A stretch of 64,000 nucleotides of DNA from Shimia sp. (GTDB lineage Bacteria > Pseudomonadota > Alphaproteobacteria > Rhodobacterales > Rhodobacteraceae), in NCBI RefSeq assembly GCF_022448905.1, contig NZ_JAKVCW010000008.1, forward strand, positions 124,001 through 188,000, read 5' to 3'. The stretch's first letter is position 1; every line of letters begins with the position of its first letter. Positions 16,939-25,544 of this stretch are shown here, one piece after another. A program made the position numbers and the translations under genes. The notes below the pieces were generated by a model that was given only the letters and a program-made list of their open reading frames with translations, had not been told where the DNA came from and made no database searches.

Positions 16939-18645
16939 TCAAACCTCTTTGCGGCGCGGCATACGCTCATCTGACACGATGCGCCCCGAGTCCATTTTGA
17001 TCAAGCGATCACATTTCCCAAATTGGTGATCATCATGTGTCACCGCTACGACAAGCCGCCCCGATGCTGATAATTCCGGCATCAACACGTCATAAAAGAA
17101 CGCCCGGTTGGCCGGGTCCTGATCGGCAGCAAATTCATCCAGTACAATGATCGGCCGCTGCTCTGCCAAAGCCACGGCCAGTGCCAAGCGGCGGCTTTGC
17201 CCGGCCGACAAAGACGTGTTGGAAAACTTGTCGCCCAACAACTGCACCCGCTGCGCCAGCCCCAGCTGCGCAATTCGCGTTTCCAATTCCCCCAGCTCCG
17301 CGGCGGTCAGCCCATAGGCATGGTCAAACAGGTGGTACTGCGCAAACACCGCCGAAAACAGCTCGCGATAGCTGGCGGTTGTGCTGTCCGTCAGCCCGGC
17401 ACCATCCAGCGTGATCTCTCCCGCCTCAGGATGCCGCATCCCGGTAATCAGCGACAACAGCGTGGTTTTGCCAGAACCATTGCCCCCACAAATGAACACC
17501 GTCTCTCCGGGCTGAAAGGTCAGGTCAATCGGCCCCAGATGAAACGGCACCACACCGTCGCGCGCCTCGCCAACATTGGCCTCAACACCACGCAGTGCAA
17601 TTTCGTCAAAGCTTCTGCACAACTCAGGCGCCGCCGTCAGCGCCAAACTCTGCGCCGCACTCAACTCCATCTCCACAGCTTTGATCTTGTAAAAACTGTT
17701 CTCCGCCCGGCTCAAAACCGGCAGCGTGTTGAACACCAACTCCGTCGGACCGTTCACCAGAAAGATGATGGTCAGCACCTGGAACATCACAATCGCATCG
17801 CCGCCCTGCAACTGTGGCAGCACAATCACCACAAAACACATCAACAGCGCCACCGCGACCTGCCCGCCGCCGGTGCTGGCCGCAAACAACCGTTCAGAGC
17901 GCATTTTATGCGCCACCTGCGCCGCAATCACGTCTTTGGTTTCCGCCTCCAGCGCCGCGCGCCGACTGGCCCGCAGCCGCAGCTCTTTCCAGCCACCCAA
18001 CATATCACTAACACGGTCACAATAGGCGGCAAAACTGTCGGACGCCTTTAAGGCCCAAACCCGCGCGGGGCCGTCCATAAAGGCAAAGCCAATCCCACCA
18101 AGTGCAATGGCCGCCACGGCGGCGACACCGGCGATCCAGCTCACGAAAAACAAGTAGGGAATGGCAAACAGCAGCACAATCGCCGCACCAATCGCCTCCA
18201 CCAAATGGATCACCGCCTGCGCCAGTTGGTTCACCTCCGCCGTCATTGCGCCATAAACTTTGCCGTGCCGTCCAGAGATCAGGAAATCGATGTTGGCCCG
18301 CAGCAGCAGCTCGGACAAGCGGAGGCGCATCTGCGCCTCAATGCGGGTGATCAATGTGAAGGCCCGCACCTTTTGCAGGTACGCCGACACAACCATGCCC
18401 GCTGCACAGAACAGCAACAGCCAAACGGACCAACCCAGCCCCTCGGCATGGCTGCGCGCGGTTTCGTTGATGGCAAAGATCATGCCCGCACGGCTTATCC
18501 CGGAGATCAACGTGAGGAAAACAATTGGGTCGCGCAGGCCCAGACCGGCATCCAACAGGAACCGTGCCACCTCTGCCCGCTGCCGCAAAACGTCGGCCAC
18601 ACCCGGCTTACCGGCGCTGTCTGATATATCCGCGTTTGAATTCAT
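16939..18645 (-). CDS. ABC transporter with fused membrane and ATPase domains, cyclic-peptide-exporter-like
   Basis: This 568-residue exporter half-transporter has an N-terminal six-helix domain (about 40-330) and a C-terminal ATPase with Walker A GGNGSGKTT, signature LSAGQSRR, Walker B IIVLDEFAADQD and switch His in VAVTHDDHQF. The LSAGQ variant, the Glu-Phe-Ala after the catalytic Asp-Glu, and the overall layout resemble the SyrD/PvdE group that exports cyclic peptides or siderophore precursors. No peptide synthetase is nearby. With a small membrane protein behind it and a lipid operon facing it, lipid export or flipping is another possibility. The substrate is unknown. The promoter should lie in 18646-18784. 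Confidence 0.85.
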   Translation of the reverse strand: MNSNADISDSAGKPGVADVLRQRAEVARFLLDAGLGLRDPIVFLTLISGISRAGMIFAINETARSHAEGLGWSVWLLLFCAAGMVVSAYLQKVRAFTLITRIEAQMRLRLSELLLRANIDFLISGRHGKVYGAMTAEVNQLAQAVIHLVEAIGAAIVLLFAIPYLFFVSWIAGVAAVAAIALGGIGFAFMDGPARVWALKASDSFAAYCDRVSDMLGGWKELRLRASRRAALEAETKDVIAAQVAHKMRSERLFAASTGGGQVAVALLMCFVVIVLPQLQGGDAIVMFQVLTIIFLVNGPTELVFNTLPVLSRAENSFYKIKAVEMELSAAQSLALTAAPELCRSFDEIALRGVEANVGEARDGVVPFHLGPIDLTFQPGETVFICGGNGSGKTTLLSLITGMRHPEAGEITLDGAGLTDSTTASYRELFSAVFAQYHLFDHAYGLTAAELGELETRIAQLGLAQRVQLLGDKFSNTSLSAGQSRRLALAVALAEQRPIIVLDEFAADQDPANRAFFYDVLMPELSASGRLVVAVTHDDHQFGKCDRLIKMDSGRIVSDERMPRRKEV

Positions 18646-18784
18646 GTCTAAAATATTTGGCCTTCACGCCCTTGCGTTAACGGTTTTTGCCCGCAAAACC
18701 GCCACCTCCGCAATACAGTCGCGATACCGACACACTACCGACGTTGCAATTTTGGACCGGTTTTTCGCGCTTTTGCCCCGAATC

Positions 18785-20800
18785 TCAGGCCAAAGTCGCC
18801 GGGAACCACACGCGGAATTCGGTGCCTTGGCCAACCAAGCTGTCCGCCTCGATCTCTCCATCGTAGCGCTCCACCAGCTTGCGGGTGATCGACAGGCCCA
18901 AACCGGTGCCTTCGCCTTGTTTTGTTGTAAAAAACGGATCAAATATCCGGGCCAAAACGTCACTGTCCATGCCCATTCCTGTGTCTTTCACAAAGAGCAG
19001 AACCCCCGCTTTTCCATCCCGATCCGCGTCTAATGCCCCCACGGTCAAAGCCCCGCCCTCTGGCATCGCGTGGATCGCATTGACCATCAGGTTGATCAGG
19101 ATTTGTTGCAGCTCCGTGCGGTGGATCGAGATTGCCTTAAGGCTTTCAAGCTCCAGCGAGAGCGCGATATGCCCTTTGCTCAGCAAATGCTGCACAAGCG
19201 GCAACGTATCCGTGATGATGTCGGCGGGGCGATGCTCCTCGCTGCCCTCGGCATATTCGTCCGGCCGCGTGAACTGTAAGAGCTTGTTCACAATCAGGAA
19301 AATCGAATGCGTCTGCTCATCAATCAGCCGCAACTCAGTCTTCACCAGGTCTGCATCGTCGCCCAATTGCACCCGCAAAACATCCAGATTGCCCTGAATC
19401 ACCTGCACCGGATTGTTGATCTCATGCGCGATCCCGGCCGCGATCTCGCCCACGGCGGCCAATTTCTCAGACACCACCAACTGTTTCGAGGTCGCCTCAA
19501 GCCGCCTATTGGCGTCTTCCAGGTCCCGCGTCCGCGCCACCACCCGCCGCGTAAGTTCCCGATCTCGCTCCTGAATTTGCTCCAGCAGGTTGTCCATCTG
19601 CGCCGCAACACGGCCAATTTCACCGCCATCCTCAACCCGCGTCCGCGCGTTCAGATCGCCCTCCTCCACTCGTCCAATGGTCCGCACCATCCGCTCCAGT
19701 GGTGCAAAAATCTGCCGCGCCCAGCGCAGGAAAATTGGCACGGAAATCAGAATGATAACCACAAAAGCAACGGCAAAAGTCAGGATGGTCGAGAACTTCG
19801 CATCCCGAAACGGCTGATCCAGAAAACCCACATAAAGCATGCCAACCCGCTGTCCAAAGCTGTCGATGATCGGTTCATAGGCCGAGATGTACCAGTCGTT
19901 CACCACAAAGGCCCGATCCAGCCAAACCTCGCCACGTTCCAGCACGGTTTCATAGACCGCCGCCGACACCCGCGTGCCTAGGGCGCGCTCGTCCTGAAAC
20001 AGGCGCACATTGGTGGAAACCCTTACGTCTTCTAGGAAAAGCGTCGCTGTGCCTTGGCTGCCTTCGGTCAAACTCGCAGTGGGATAGACCAGATCGTTGA
20101 TTGTATCGATGAAGGTCAGATTGCGGTTCAACAACACGCCCCCAACCAGCGCCCCGCTACGGCCGCTGCCCTCAACCGGTGTGGCGGCATGCACCACCAT
20201 ACCCCGGGTTTCCTCGGTGCGTTCTGTCGGCACAGCCGCCTGCGTGGACACCAAATTGATCCTCGCCTTTTCCGCAAGATTGTCAGATACTTGCCCTAGG
20301 TCAAACTCGCTAAAAATATCAATCTGCGCCGAGCCTGTGCCGGCCAATGCCTGCGACACCACCGGCCATTTGGTGAGCCCCATATCATCCACAAACCGCG
20401 GCGAGGACCACACCGCCCCGTCGGCGTTGATGTAGTAGAGAAAATCGAGCCCCATCTCGGCTTTCTTGTTGTCCAAAAGCGTCAAAACCGCATTGCGGTC
20501 TTGAGACACCACGCGATCCACAAAGGCAGAACTCTCCGCTAGCGCCTGCATCCGCAGGTCACTGTTTTCCAACAGTTGGCTGAGGAATTGCTGCGCGATG
20601 GTGAGCTCGCCATTCACTTTTGCAATCAACAGGTTGTCAAACCGCGAGGACCAGTTGACCGCCGTCACAATGAAGAACAGCGGCATGATCACCAGTGTTG
20701 GCAAAAGCGCAATGGCCAAAAGGCGCATCCGCACGGACGCGCCGCGACGCTTTGCTGGCGCCTGACGGGGAGGGCCTTGAGACTCTGAGGTCTCAGTCAT
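18785..20800 (-). CDS. Membrane sensor histidine kinase with Cache-like periplasmic domain
   Basis: This 671-residue kinase has a first helix at about 27-47, a large periplasmic sensor (about 50-335) of the double-Cache kind, a second helix at about 338-358, a HAMP domain (about 360-415), a coiled coil, and a HisKA/HATPase core. The phosphoacceptor is His459 in GIAHEINNP. The N-box LMVNAIHAMPEGG, G1 box DTGMGMD and GTGLGLSITRKL are intact. I start at the ATG at 20800, which lies in an ATGACTGA overlap with the regulator's stop; the upstream in-frame ATG would add 28 unlikely residues. It is the last gene of the formate dehydrogenase transcript or closely linked to it. Confidence 0.9.
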   Translation of the reverse strand: MTETSESQGPPRQAPAKRRGASVRMRLLAIALLPTLVIMPLFFIVTAVNWSSRFDNLLIAKVNGELTIAQQFLSQLLENSDLRMQALAESSAFVDRVVSQDRNAVLTLLDNKKAEMGLDFLYYINADGAVWSSPRFVDDMGLTKWPVVSQALAGTGSAQIDIFSEFDLGQVSDNLAEKARINLVSTQAAVPTERTEETRGMVVHAATPVEGSGRSGALVGGVLLNRNLTFIDTINDLVYPTASLTEGSQGTATLFLEDVRVSTNVRLFQDERALGTRVSAAVYETVLERGEVWLDRAFVVNDWYISAYEPIIDSFGQRVGMLYVGFLDQPFRDAKFSTILTFAVAFVVIILISVPIFLRWARQIFAPLERMVRTIGRVEEGDLNARTRVEDGGEIGRVAAQMDNLLEQIQERDRELTRRVVARTRDLEDANRRLEATSKQLVVSEKLAAVGEIAAGIAHEINNPVQVIQGNLDVLRVQLGDDADLVKTELRLIDEQTHSIFLIVNKLLQFTRPDEYAEGSEEHRPADIITDTLPLVQHLLSKGHIALSLELESLKAISIHRTELQQILINLMVNAIHAMPEGGALTVGALDADRDGKAGVLLFVKDTGMGMDSDVLARIFDPFFTTKQGEGTGLGLSITRKLVERYDGEIEADSLVGQGTEFRVWFPATLA

Positions 20801-22181
20801 TCCACATCGCACATTTGCGGTCGATGGTTTTGCGGGAAATGCCCAAGCGTCGCGCCGCCTCTGCCCGGTTGCCGTCGCAGGCATCCAACACTGTCAGGAT
20901 ATGCCGCCGCTCCACTGCCGCCAGGCTATCCACGGCCTCAACCTCTTCGTCCGATCCGCCCGCCGCAAACTCTGACGCCCATTCCCCCACAATCAGGGAC
21001 CGTTCAATGAGATTGCGCAATTCCCGCACGTTACCGGGCCAGTCATAGCGCGCCATATTGAGCAAAACGCCCTCGGACAGGGTCAACGGCGGCACCCCCA
21101 ATGACTTGGAAATCTGCTGAATGAACATCAACGCCAGCTCTTTCAAATCGCCATTGCGGGTGCGCAGCGGTGGCATTTGGATGTTGAGCACGTTGATCCG
21201 ATGATAGAGGTCCTCGCGCAAGCGCCCTTCCTGCACCGCCGCTTCCATGTCTGCGTTGGTGGCAAACAGGAACCGCAGGTCCAGCGGGACTTCGCGCGAT
21301 GAGCCAACCGGCCTGACTTTTCGTTGCTCAATCACCCGAAGCAATGCTGCTTGAACAGGCAGCGGCAATTCCACAATCTCATCAAGATAGAGCGTGCCGC
21401 CATTGGCGTTCATAAACACCCCGTCATGGCGCACCGTGCGTCCACCTGCGTCCTGGCGGATATGACCAAACAACTCATGTTCAATCATGTCCCCGGCAAT
21501 GGTGGCGCAATTGATGGGCACAAAAGGCTTTTCCGCCCGAGGCGACACCATATGGATTGCGCGTGCGCAGACCTCTTTACCCGTGCCCGTGTCACCGGTC
21601 AGCAATACAGGTGTCGGCAAAGGCGCCGCCCGCGCCATGGTGGCACGGATTGTCTCAATCTCCGGCGAACTGCCCAACAGGCGCGAGCGCACCTGCTCAT
21701 TGCCAGAGGCCAGCTCGTATTTCAGTAGGTAGTTTTCCCGCCGCAGGTTCACCCGATCCACACAGCGCGCCACGGCGTTGAGAATTTGATTGGACCGGAA
21801 CGGCTTCAGGACAAAATCCACCGCGCCCGCGCGCATCGCCTCAATCGCCGTGTCCATATCGGCAAAAGCCGTGATCAAGATCGTGTCGGCAAAGAACCCC
21901 AACTTGCGCTGTTCGCTGAGCCATTCCAACCCCGTGGTGCCTGGCATCACATTGTCCAGGATCACAATGTCAAAATGGTTCGCATCCAAAAGCCGGCTGG
22001 CAACCTCGGTATTAGCCGCCTGCTCGACACGGGCGACCACAGGCTCCAGTATTTTCACAATAAAATTGCGAATGCCCGGCTCATCATCAACCACCAGAAC
22101 AGAGGCCGCAGACAGCCCCATGCCAAATTCGGAAGACGCGCGGTCTTTGCTCCGGGAGTGTGGTCGCTCGAGGTGGTTCAT
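20793..22181 (-). CDS. NtrC-like response regulator lacking the GAFTGA motif
   Basis: This 462-residue regulator has a receiver domain (about 27-140, phosphoacceptor Asp76 in ILDNVMPG), a AAA+ domain and a Fis-type helix-turn-helix (NRAEAARRLGISRKTIDRK). Walker A GDTGTGKE is at 196-203 and Walker B TLYLDE at 263-268. After ELFGH (236-240), where sigma-54 activators carry GAFTGA, it reads IRQDAGGRTVRHDG, so loop contact with sigma-54 is probably lost. It may act with sigma-70 as rhodobacterial NtrC does. It starts three bases after the 41-residue micro-protein stop, which links it to the formate dehydrogenase operon. Confidence 0.9.
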   Translation of the reverse strand: MNHLERPHSRSKDRASSEFGMGLSAASVLVVDDEPGIRNFIVKILEPVVARVEQAANTEVASRLLDANHFDIVILDNVMPGTTGLEWLSEQRKLGFFADTILITAFADMDTAIEAMRAGAVDFVLKPFRSNQILNAVARCVDRVNLRRENYLLKYELASGNEQVRSRLLGSSPEIETIRATMARAAPLPTPVLLTGDTGTGKEVCARAIHMVSPRAEKPFVPINCATIAGDMIEHELFGHIRQDAGGRTVRHDGVFMNANGGTLYLDEIVELPLPVQAALLRVIEQRKVRPVGSSREVPLDLRFLFATNADMEAAVQEGRLREDLYHRINVLNIQMPPLRTRNGDLKELALMFIQQISKSLGVPPLTLSEGVLLNMARYDWPGNVRELRNLIERSLIVGEWASEFAAGGSDEEVEAVDSLAAVERRHILTVLDACDGNRAEAARRLGISRKTIDRKCAMWND

Positions 22182-22184
22182 TGA

Positions 22185-22310
22185 TTAGTCCAGTCGTACG
22201 GAAGGTCCGCTGCCCGCTTCTGTACTGGAAAAGCCCAGGGTGTGCAGCCCGTAATAGGCCACAACAGAAATCCCTGCGACGGTTACACAGGCTAGCAAAA
22301 AAGTTTTCAT
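22185..22310 (-). CDS. 41-residue single-pass membrane micro-protein at the end of the formate dehydrogenase operon
   Basis: The ATG at 22310 lies one base after the TGA of the cytochrome gene and has AAGGA about eight bases upstream, so a ribosome leaving that gene can restart here. The peptide MKTFLLACVTVAGISVVAYY begins with one hydrophobic helix (about 3-20) that could be a signal peptide or a membrane anchor. It is followed by a short polar tail rich in Ser and Gly. The next gene starts three bases after its stop. I do not recognise the family. A small subunit or assembly factor of the dehydrogenase is inferred from position only. Confidence 0.7.
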   Translation of the reverse strand: MKTFLLACVTVAGISVVAYYGLHTLGFSSTEAGSGPSVRLD

Positions 22311-22311
22311 C

Positions 22312-23610
22312 TCAGTCGTCCTTGATGTCGCTGTAAGTCCGCAGATACTCGATGAGATCTGCACGATCCTCGGCGCGGGCGATGCGCTGAACTGGCATTT
22401 TTGTGCCCGCAATATACACGTCTGGTCCCAAATCAAAAAGCGCATCAATGGTTTGCGCGGACCAGACGATGTCTGATGTCTGTAACGTGTCGGAATAGCT
22501 GTAGTCGGCCACGGCCCCGGCACGGCGGCCAAACACGTTTTTAAGCGTTGGCCCGGCTCGACGCGCACTGTCTCCGGTCAATGTGTGGCAGATGGAGCAT
22601 TTGCGTTGAAACTGACGCTCGCCGTTGGAAGCGCTGTCGTTGCCATTCAGGAAGGCACGGTCCTGTTCCACCATGCGCGGGGCGTCATCCTGATCTGACA
22701 GAGGCCAGCTAAACAGAGAGTCGTCTAATCCACCGGCATGGATGTTCTCGCCATCTTGCGAGAACGCCAGCGCCCAGACCGGCCCCCGATGGGTGGCGCG
22801 GAAATCATTGGCAACGGACCAGTCTTCCGTGGCAAGCAACAGGATGTAACCTTCGCCATCCCCTACAGCGAGATGCTGACCTTGACGATCTAGGGCCATC
22901 GCCAGGATCGGTCGGCGCTCCAGCGTCACGTCTTTGATCAGCTCCGCTGTTTGAACGTCAACAATCTTGGTCACACCATCCACCGCGCCAAACGCCAACC
23001 ATCCGGCTGCCTCGTTCAGCACCAGATTGTTGACACCAAAGCCATTGGAGAAAAACAACTGCTGCATTTCTCCGGAGGTCACATCGTAGATGCGGATCTT
23101 GCCGTCCGCCGCCCCGACAAAGAGAATGGAGCCATCCCCGCCAAACGCCACATCATTGACGTTGGAGCCCACGTTAATGAAGCGGGGTGCAGCACCATCA
23201 AGCGACCAAAGCCCAACGGTGCCGTCCCAGCTTGCTGAAGCCACCATTTGCTGATCGCCCGACACGCGCACCGACATGACTTTGCCCTTGTGGCGGCCAA
23301 GCTCTAGCGATGTCGCTGCGGCCAAGTCCCAAAGCCGCACGGCAAAATCATCGCCACCGGACACTGCACGTGTGTCATCGACAAAAGCCACTGTGTTCAC
23401 CGCCGCCTCATGCCCGTCCAACCACATAGGCGCGCGCGCGGACCAGAGCCCAAGCGCGTTGTCAAAGCTGGCGGTCAGAATACGTTGCCCATCCGGCGAC
23501 ACGGCGATCCCTTTGATGGGACCGCCATGGCCTTCCAGGGTGAAAAAGTCACCCGCCAGCGTTGCTGCTGGCCACAGCAAGAGTGCCAGAAGTGGCGCCC
23601 ACACCCGCAT
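22312..23610 (-). CDS. Periplasmic WD40 beta-propeller fused to cytochrome c
   Basis: This 432-residue protein has a signal peptide (ending near TLA-GDFF, about residue 19), then roughly seven WD40-type repeats (about 22-315; recurring phrases such as ISPDG, VSPDGQ, AVRLWDLAA and VGLWSLDG). A mono-haem cytochrome c domain with CSICH at 338-342 and the likely Met ligand at 405 (GTKMPV) closes the chain. The haem would be periplasmic. Placed three bases after the cytochrome b gene, it probably carries electrons from the dehydrogenase or docks partners through the propeller. I do not know this fusion as a standard formate dehydrogenase subunit. Confidence 0.88.
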   Translation of the reverse strand: MRVWAPLLALLLWPAATLAGDFFTLEGHGGPIKGIAVSPDGQRILTASFDNALGLWSARAPMWLDGHEAAVNTVAFVDDTRAVSGGDDFAVRLWDLAAATSLELGRHKGKVMSVRVSGDQQMVASASWDGTVGLWSLDGAAPRFINVGSNVNDVAFGGDGSILFVGAADGKIRIYDVTSGEMQQLFFSNGFGVNNLVLNEAAGWLAFGAVDGVTKIVDVQTAELIKDVTLERRPILAMALDRQGQHLAVGDGEGYILLLATEDWSVANDFRATHRGPVWALAFSQDGENIHAGGLDDSLFSWPLSDQDDAPRMVEQDRAFLNGNDSASNGERQFQRKCSICHTLTGDSARRAGPTLKNVFGRRAGAVADYSYSDTLQTSDIVWSAQTIDALFDLGPDVYIAGTKMPVQRIARAEDRADLIEYLRTYSDIKDD

Positions 23611-23613
23611 GGG

Positions 23614-24804
23614 TCATTCCGCAGGTGTGGCGTTGTCCGGCGCAGCCGCTTTGGCTTTGGCCATCTCCTCATCGTACCAGATGGAGTGGTGCTCTTTGGC
23701 CCACTGCTCATCCACCTCACCTGTCGCCATGGTCTCCAGCGCGCCTTCCATGCCGACGCTGCCGAGGTAGATGTGCGCGATGATGATGCCAATGAAGACA
23801 AAGGCCACAATGCCATGCCACAGCTGCGACAGCTGCATCTCTTCATAGGGGCTTAGTACCTCAGGCAAAGGTGCCCCCATGATCAGGTTAGGCAGACCGG
23901 TCATGTTGAGGATCTGGAAGGTCTTGGCAAAGACCGACACCTCAAACGGGAACAAAAGCGCCACACCGGAGAGGGAGATCGAGAAGCCAAGGATGATTAC
24001 AGACCAGAATACGATCTTCTGACCGGCGTTGAATTTCTTGGCAGGCGGGTGCACGCCTTTGGAAAACAGACCGCCGGCCTTGGCCATCCATTTGATGTCG
24101 CCACGGTCCGGAATGTTGTGCTTCACCCACATGATGAAGACAAACACCAGGCTGATCATGAAAGCCCAGGAAATGTTGTTATGCACCCATTTGCCCGCTT
24201 CGGCGATGCTGGCATAAGCTTCATGGCCCATCCACGGCAGCAAGAACTTGCGCCCAGCAATCAGGTAAATCCCGGTCAGGCCCAAAAGAATAAAGCTCAC
24301 CCCCATGACCCAATGGCAGAAGCGCTCAAAGGCGACAAAGCGGATAATGTTGCGGCCGGTCTTTGGTCCGTCGATCAGGATTTTGCCACGGTAGAGATAG
24401 AATCCGAGAATGACGACAATCATGCCGCCCAGGAACCACAAGCCATAGGTCAGAAGCGGCCCTTCGCGAAAGGACAGCCATGCCATGCCTGAATCCTGAA
24501 TGAGGAGGCCGGATGTCGGTCCACGCGCGGCGGTTCGGGTGTCGGCACTGCCATAGCGCAGCGCGCGGAACACGTCCGCGTCCGAGGCTGTGCCACGGGT
24601 GCTGAGTTGCCCCATCAACGCCTCGACATTGCCTTGACCGGTTGCATCCCGACGGAAGCTGTCATCCAGCTTTTCGCCGCGTTGGCGGGCCATGATATCT
24701 TCCAGCGTCTGGGCACCGCCCGTCGCGGAACGATCAGGCGCCTCTTGTGCAAAACTAGGCAAAGCCAACATAAAACTTAGTGCAATCCAAAGAAGCGCGC
24801 GCAT
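23614..24804 (-). CDS. fdhC: Formate dehydrogenase gamma subunit, cytochrome b556
   Basis: This 396-residue membrane subunit anchors the dehydrogenase and passes electrons towards quinone. A signal peptide (1-20, ending SFA-QEA) and an N-terminal periplasmic extension of about 100 residues precede the four-helix FdnI-type cytochrome b core (about 110-380). Candidate haem His residues lie in FERFCHWVMG, KWVHNN and QLWHGIVAF with IIAHIYLG. I use the ATG at 24804, with GAGG five bases upstream, rather than the GTG at 24807. The family's usual length is about 210-230 residues, but versions with this N-terminal extension are common in alphaproteobacteria. Confidence 0.92.
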   Translation of the reverse strand: MRALLWIALSFMLALPSFAQEAPDRSATGGAQTLEDIMARQRGEKLDDSFRRDATGQGNVEALMGQLSTRGTASDADVFRALRYGSADTRTAARGPTSGLLIQDSGMAWLSFREGPLLTYGLWFLGGMIVVILGFYLYRGKILIDGPKTGRNIIRFVAFERFCHWVMGVSFILLGLTGIYLIAGRKFLLPWMGHEAYASIAEAGKWVHNNISWAFMISLVFVFIMWVKHNIPDRGDIKWMAKAGGLFSKGVHPPAKKFNAGQKIVFWSVIILGFSISLSGVALLFPFEVSVFAKTFQILNMTGLPNLIMGAPLPEVLSPYEEMQLSQLWHGIVAFVFIGIIIAHIYLGSVGMEGALETMATGEVDEQWAKEHHSIWYDEEMAKAKAAAPDNATPAE

Positions 24805-24871
24805 CACATCCTCGATGTTTGAATAGTCATAGCGGCCCTTACCACCTTGGAAAGCCGCCGCATCTCATTTG

Positions 24872-24917
24872 AGACAAGTGTGTCTGGTGCATCGGCGGCG
24901 CGGAAATCCGCGCCGCC
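24872..24917 (-). other. Tandem intercistronic hairpins between fdhB and fdhC
   Basis: A perfect ten-base-pair GC stem, 894-903 with 908-917 (24894-24917), has a four-base loop. A second, weaker stem pairs AGACA at 24872-24876 with TGTCT at 24881-24885. On the transcribed strand no T-run follows, so this is not a normal terminator. It may set mRNA processing or stability between subunits that are needed in different amounts. Confidence 0.55.
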
Positions 24918-24936
24918 AACTTTTTGAAGGCAGGCC

Positions 24937-25530
24937 TTAGCCGCCTTTCTGTTCGTAGGCTGTACCCCAGCCCCAGGCGCCGGTGCCAAAGCCGCGCGCC
25001 ACAACACGCTCACGGTAGATCGCGGAGACAACGTCCCCGTCACCCGCCAGCAGCGCTTTGGTGGAGCACATCTCGGCGCAGAGAGGCAGTTTGCCTTCTG
25101 CAATCCGGTTGCGGCCGTATTTGGAGAATTCCGCGTTGGAGTGGTTCTCCTCCGGGCCACCAGCACAGAAGGTACATTTGTCCATCTTGCCACGGCTGCC
25201 AAAGTTGCCTGCCTGCGGGTACTGCGGCGCGCCAAACGGACACGCGTAGAAGCAGTAACCACAGCCAATGCAGAGGTCTTTGGAGTGCAGCACGACACCT
25301 TCTTCGTTCTGGTAGAAGCAATCCACCGGACAAACGGCCATACAAGGCGCGTCGGAACAGTGCATACAGGCCACCGAGATCGAACGCTCACCCGGCGTAC
25401 CGTCGTTGATGGTTACAACGCGGCGACGGTTGATGCCCCAAGGCACCTCGTGCTCGTTCTTACAGGCCGTGACGCAGGCGTTACATTCAATGCAGCGTTC
25501 GGCGTCGCAGAGAAACTTTGCTCTTGCCAT
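24937..25530 (-). CDS. fdhB: Formate dehydrogenase beta subunit, 4x[4Fe-4S] ferredoxin
   Basis: This 197-residue iron-sulfur subunit links the catalytic subunit to the cytochrome b. Four cysteine groups are visible: CIECNACVTAC with a distant CP, CMHCSDAPCMAVCP, CIGCGYCFYACPFG, and CTFCAGG with a later Cys pair around CAEMCSTKALLAG. The arrangement is the FDH3/FdnH/DmsB type. It has no signal peptide, as expected for a subunit exported together with the Tat-targeted catalytic chain. It starts 14 bases after the catalytic gene with GAGGAGAAGAG in the leader. Confidence 0.93.
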   Translation of the reverse strand: MARAKFLCDAERCIECNACVTACKNEHEVPWGINRRRVVTINDGTPGERSISVACMHCSDAPCMAVCPVDCFYQNEEGVVLHSKDLCIGCGYCFYACPFGAPQYPQAGNFGSRGKMDKCTFCAGGPEENHSNAEFSKYGRNRIAEGKLPLCAEMCSTKALLAGDGDVVSAIYRERVVARGFGTGAWGWGTAYEQKGG

Positions 25531-25544
25531 TTCTCTTCTCCTCC

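Noticed and set aside
16939..18645. The ABC exporter as missing LptB-type ATPase for the LptFG-like pair
   Set aside because: It is a fused membrane-ATPase half-transporter of the exporter type, not a stand-alone LptB-like ATPase, and is transcribed from the opposite strand.
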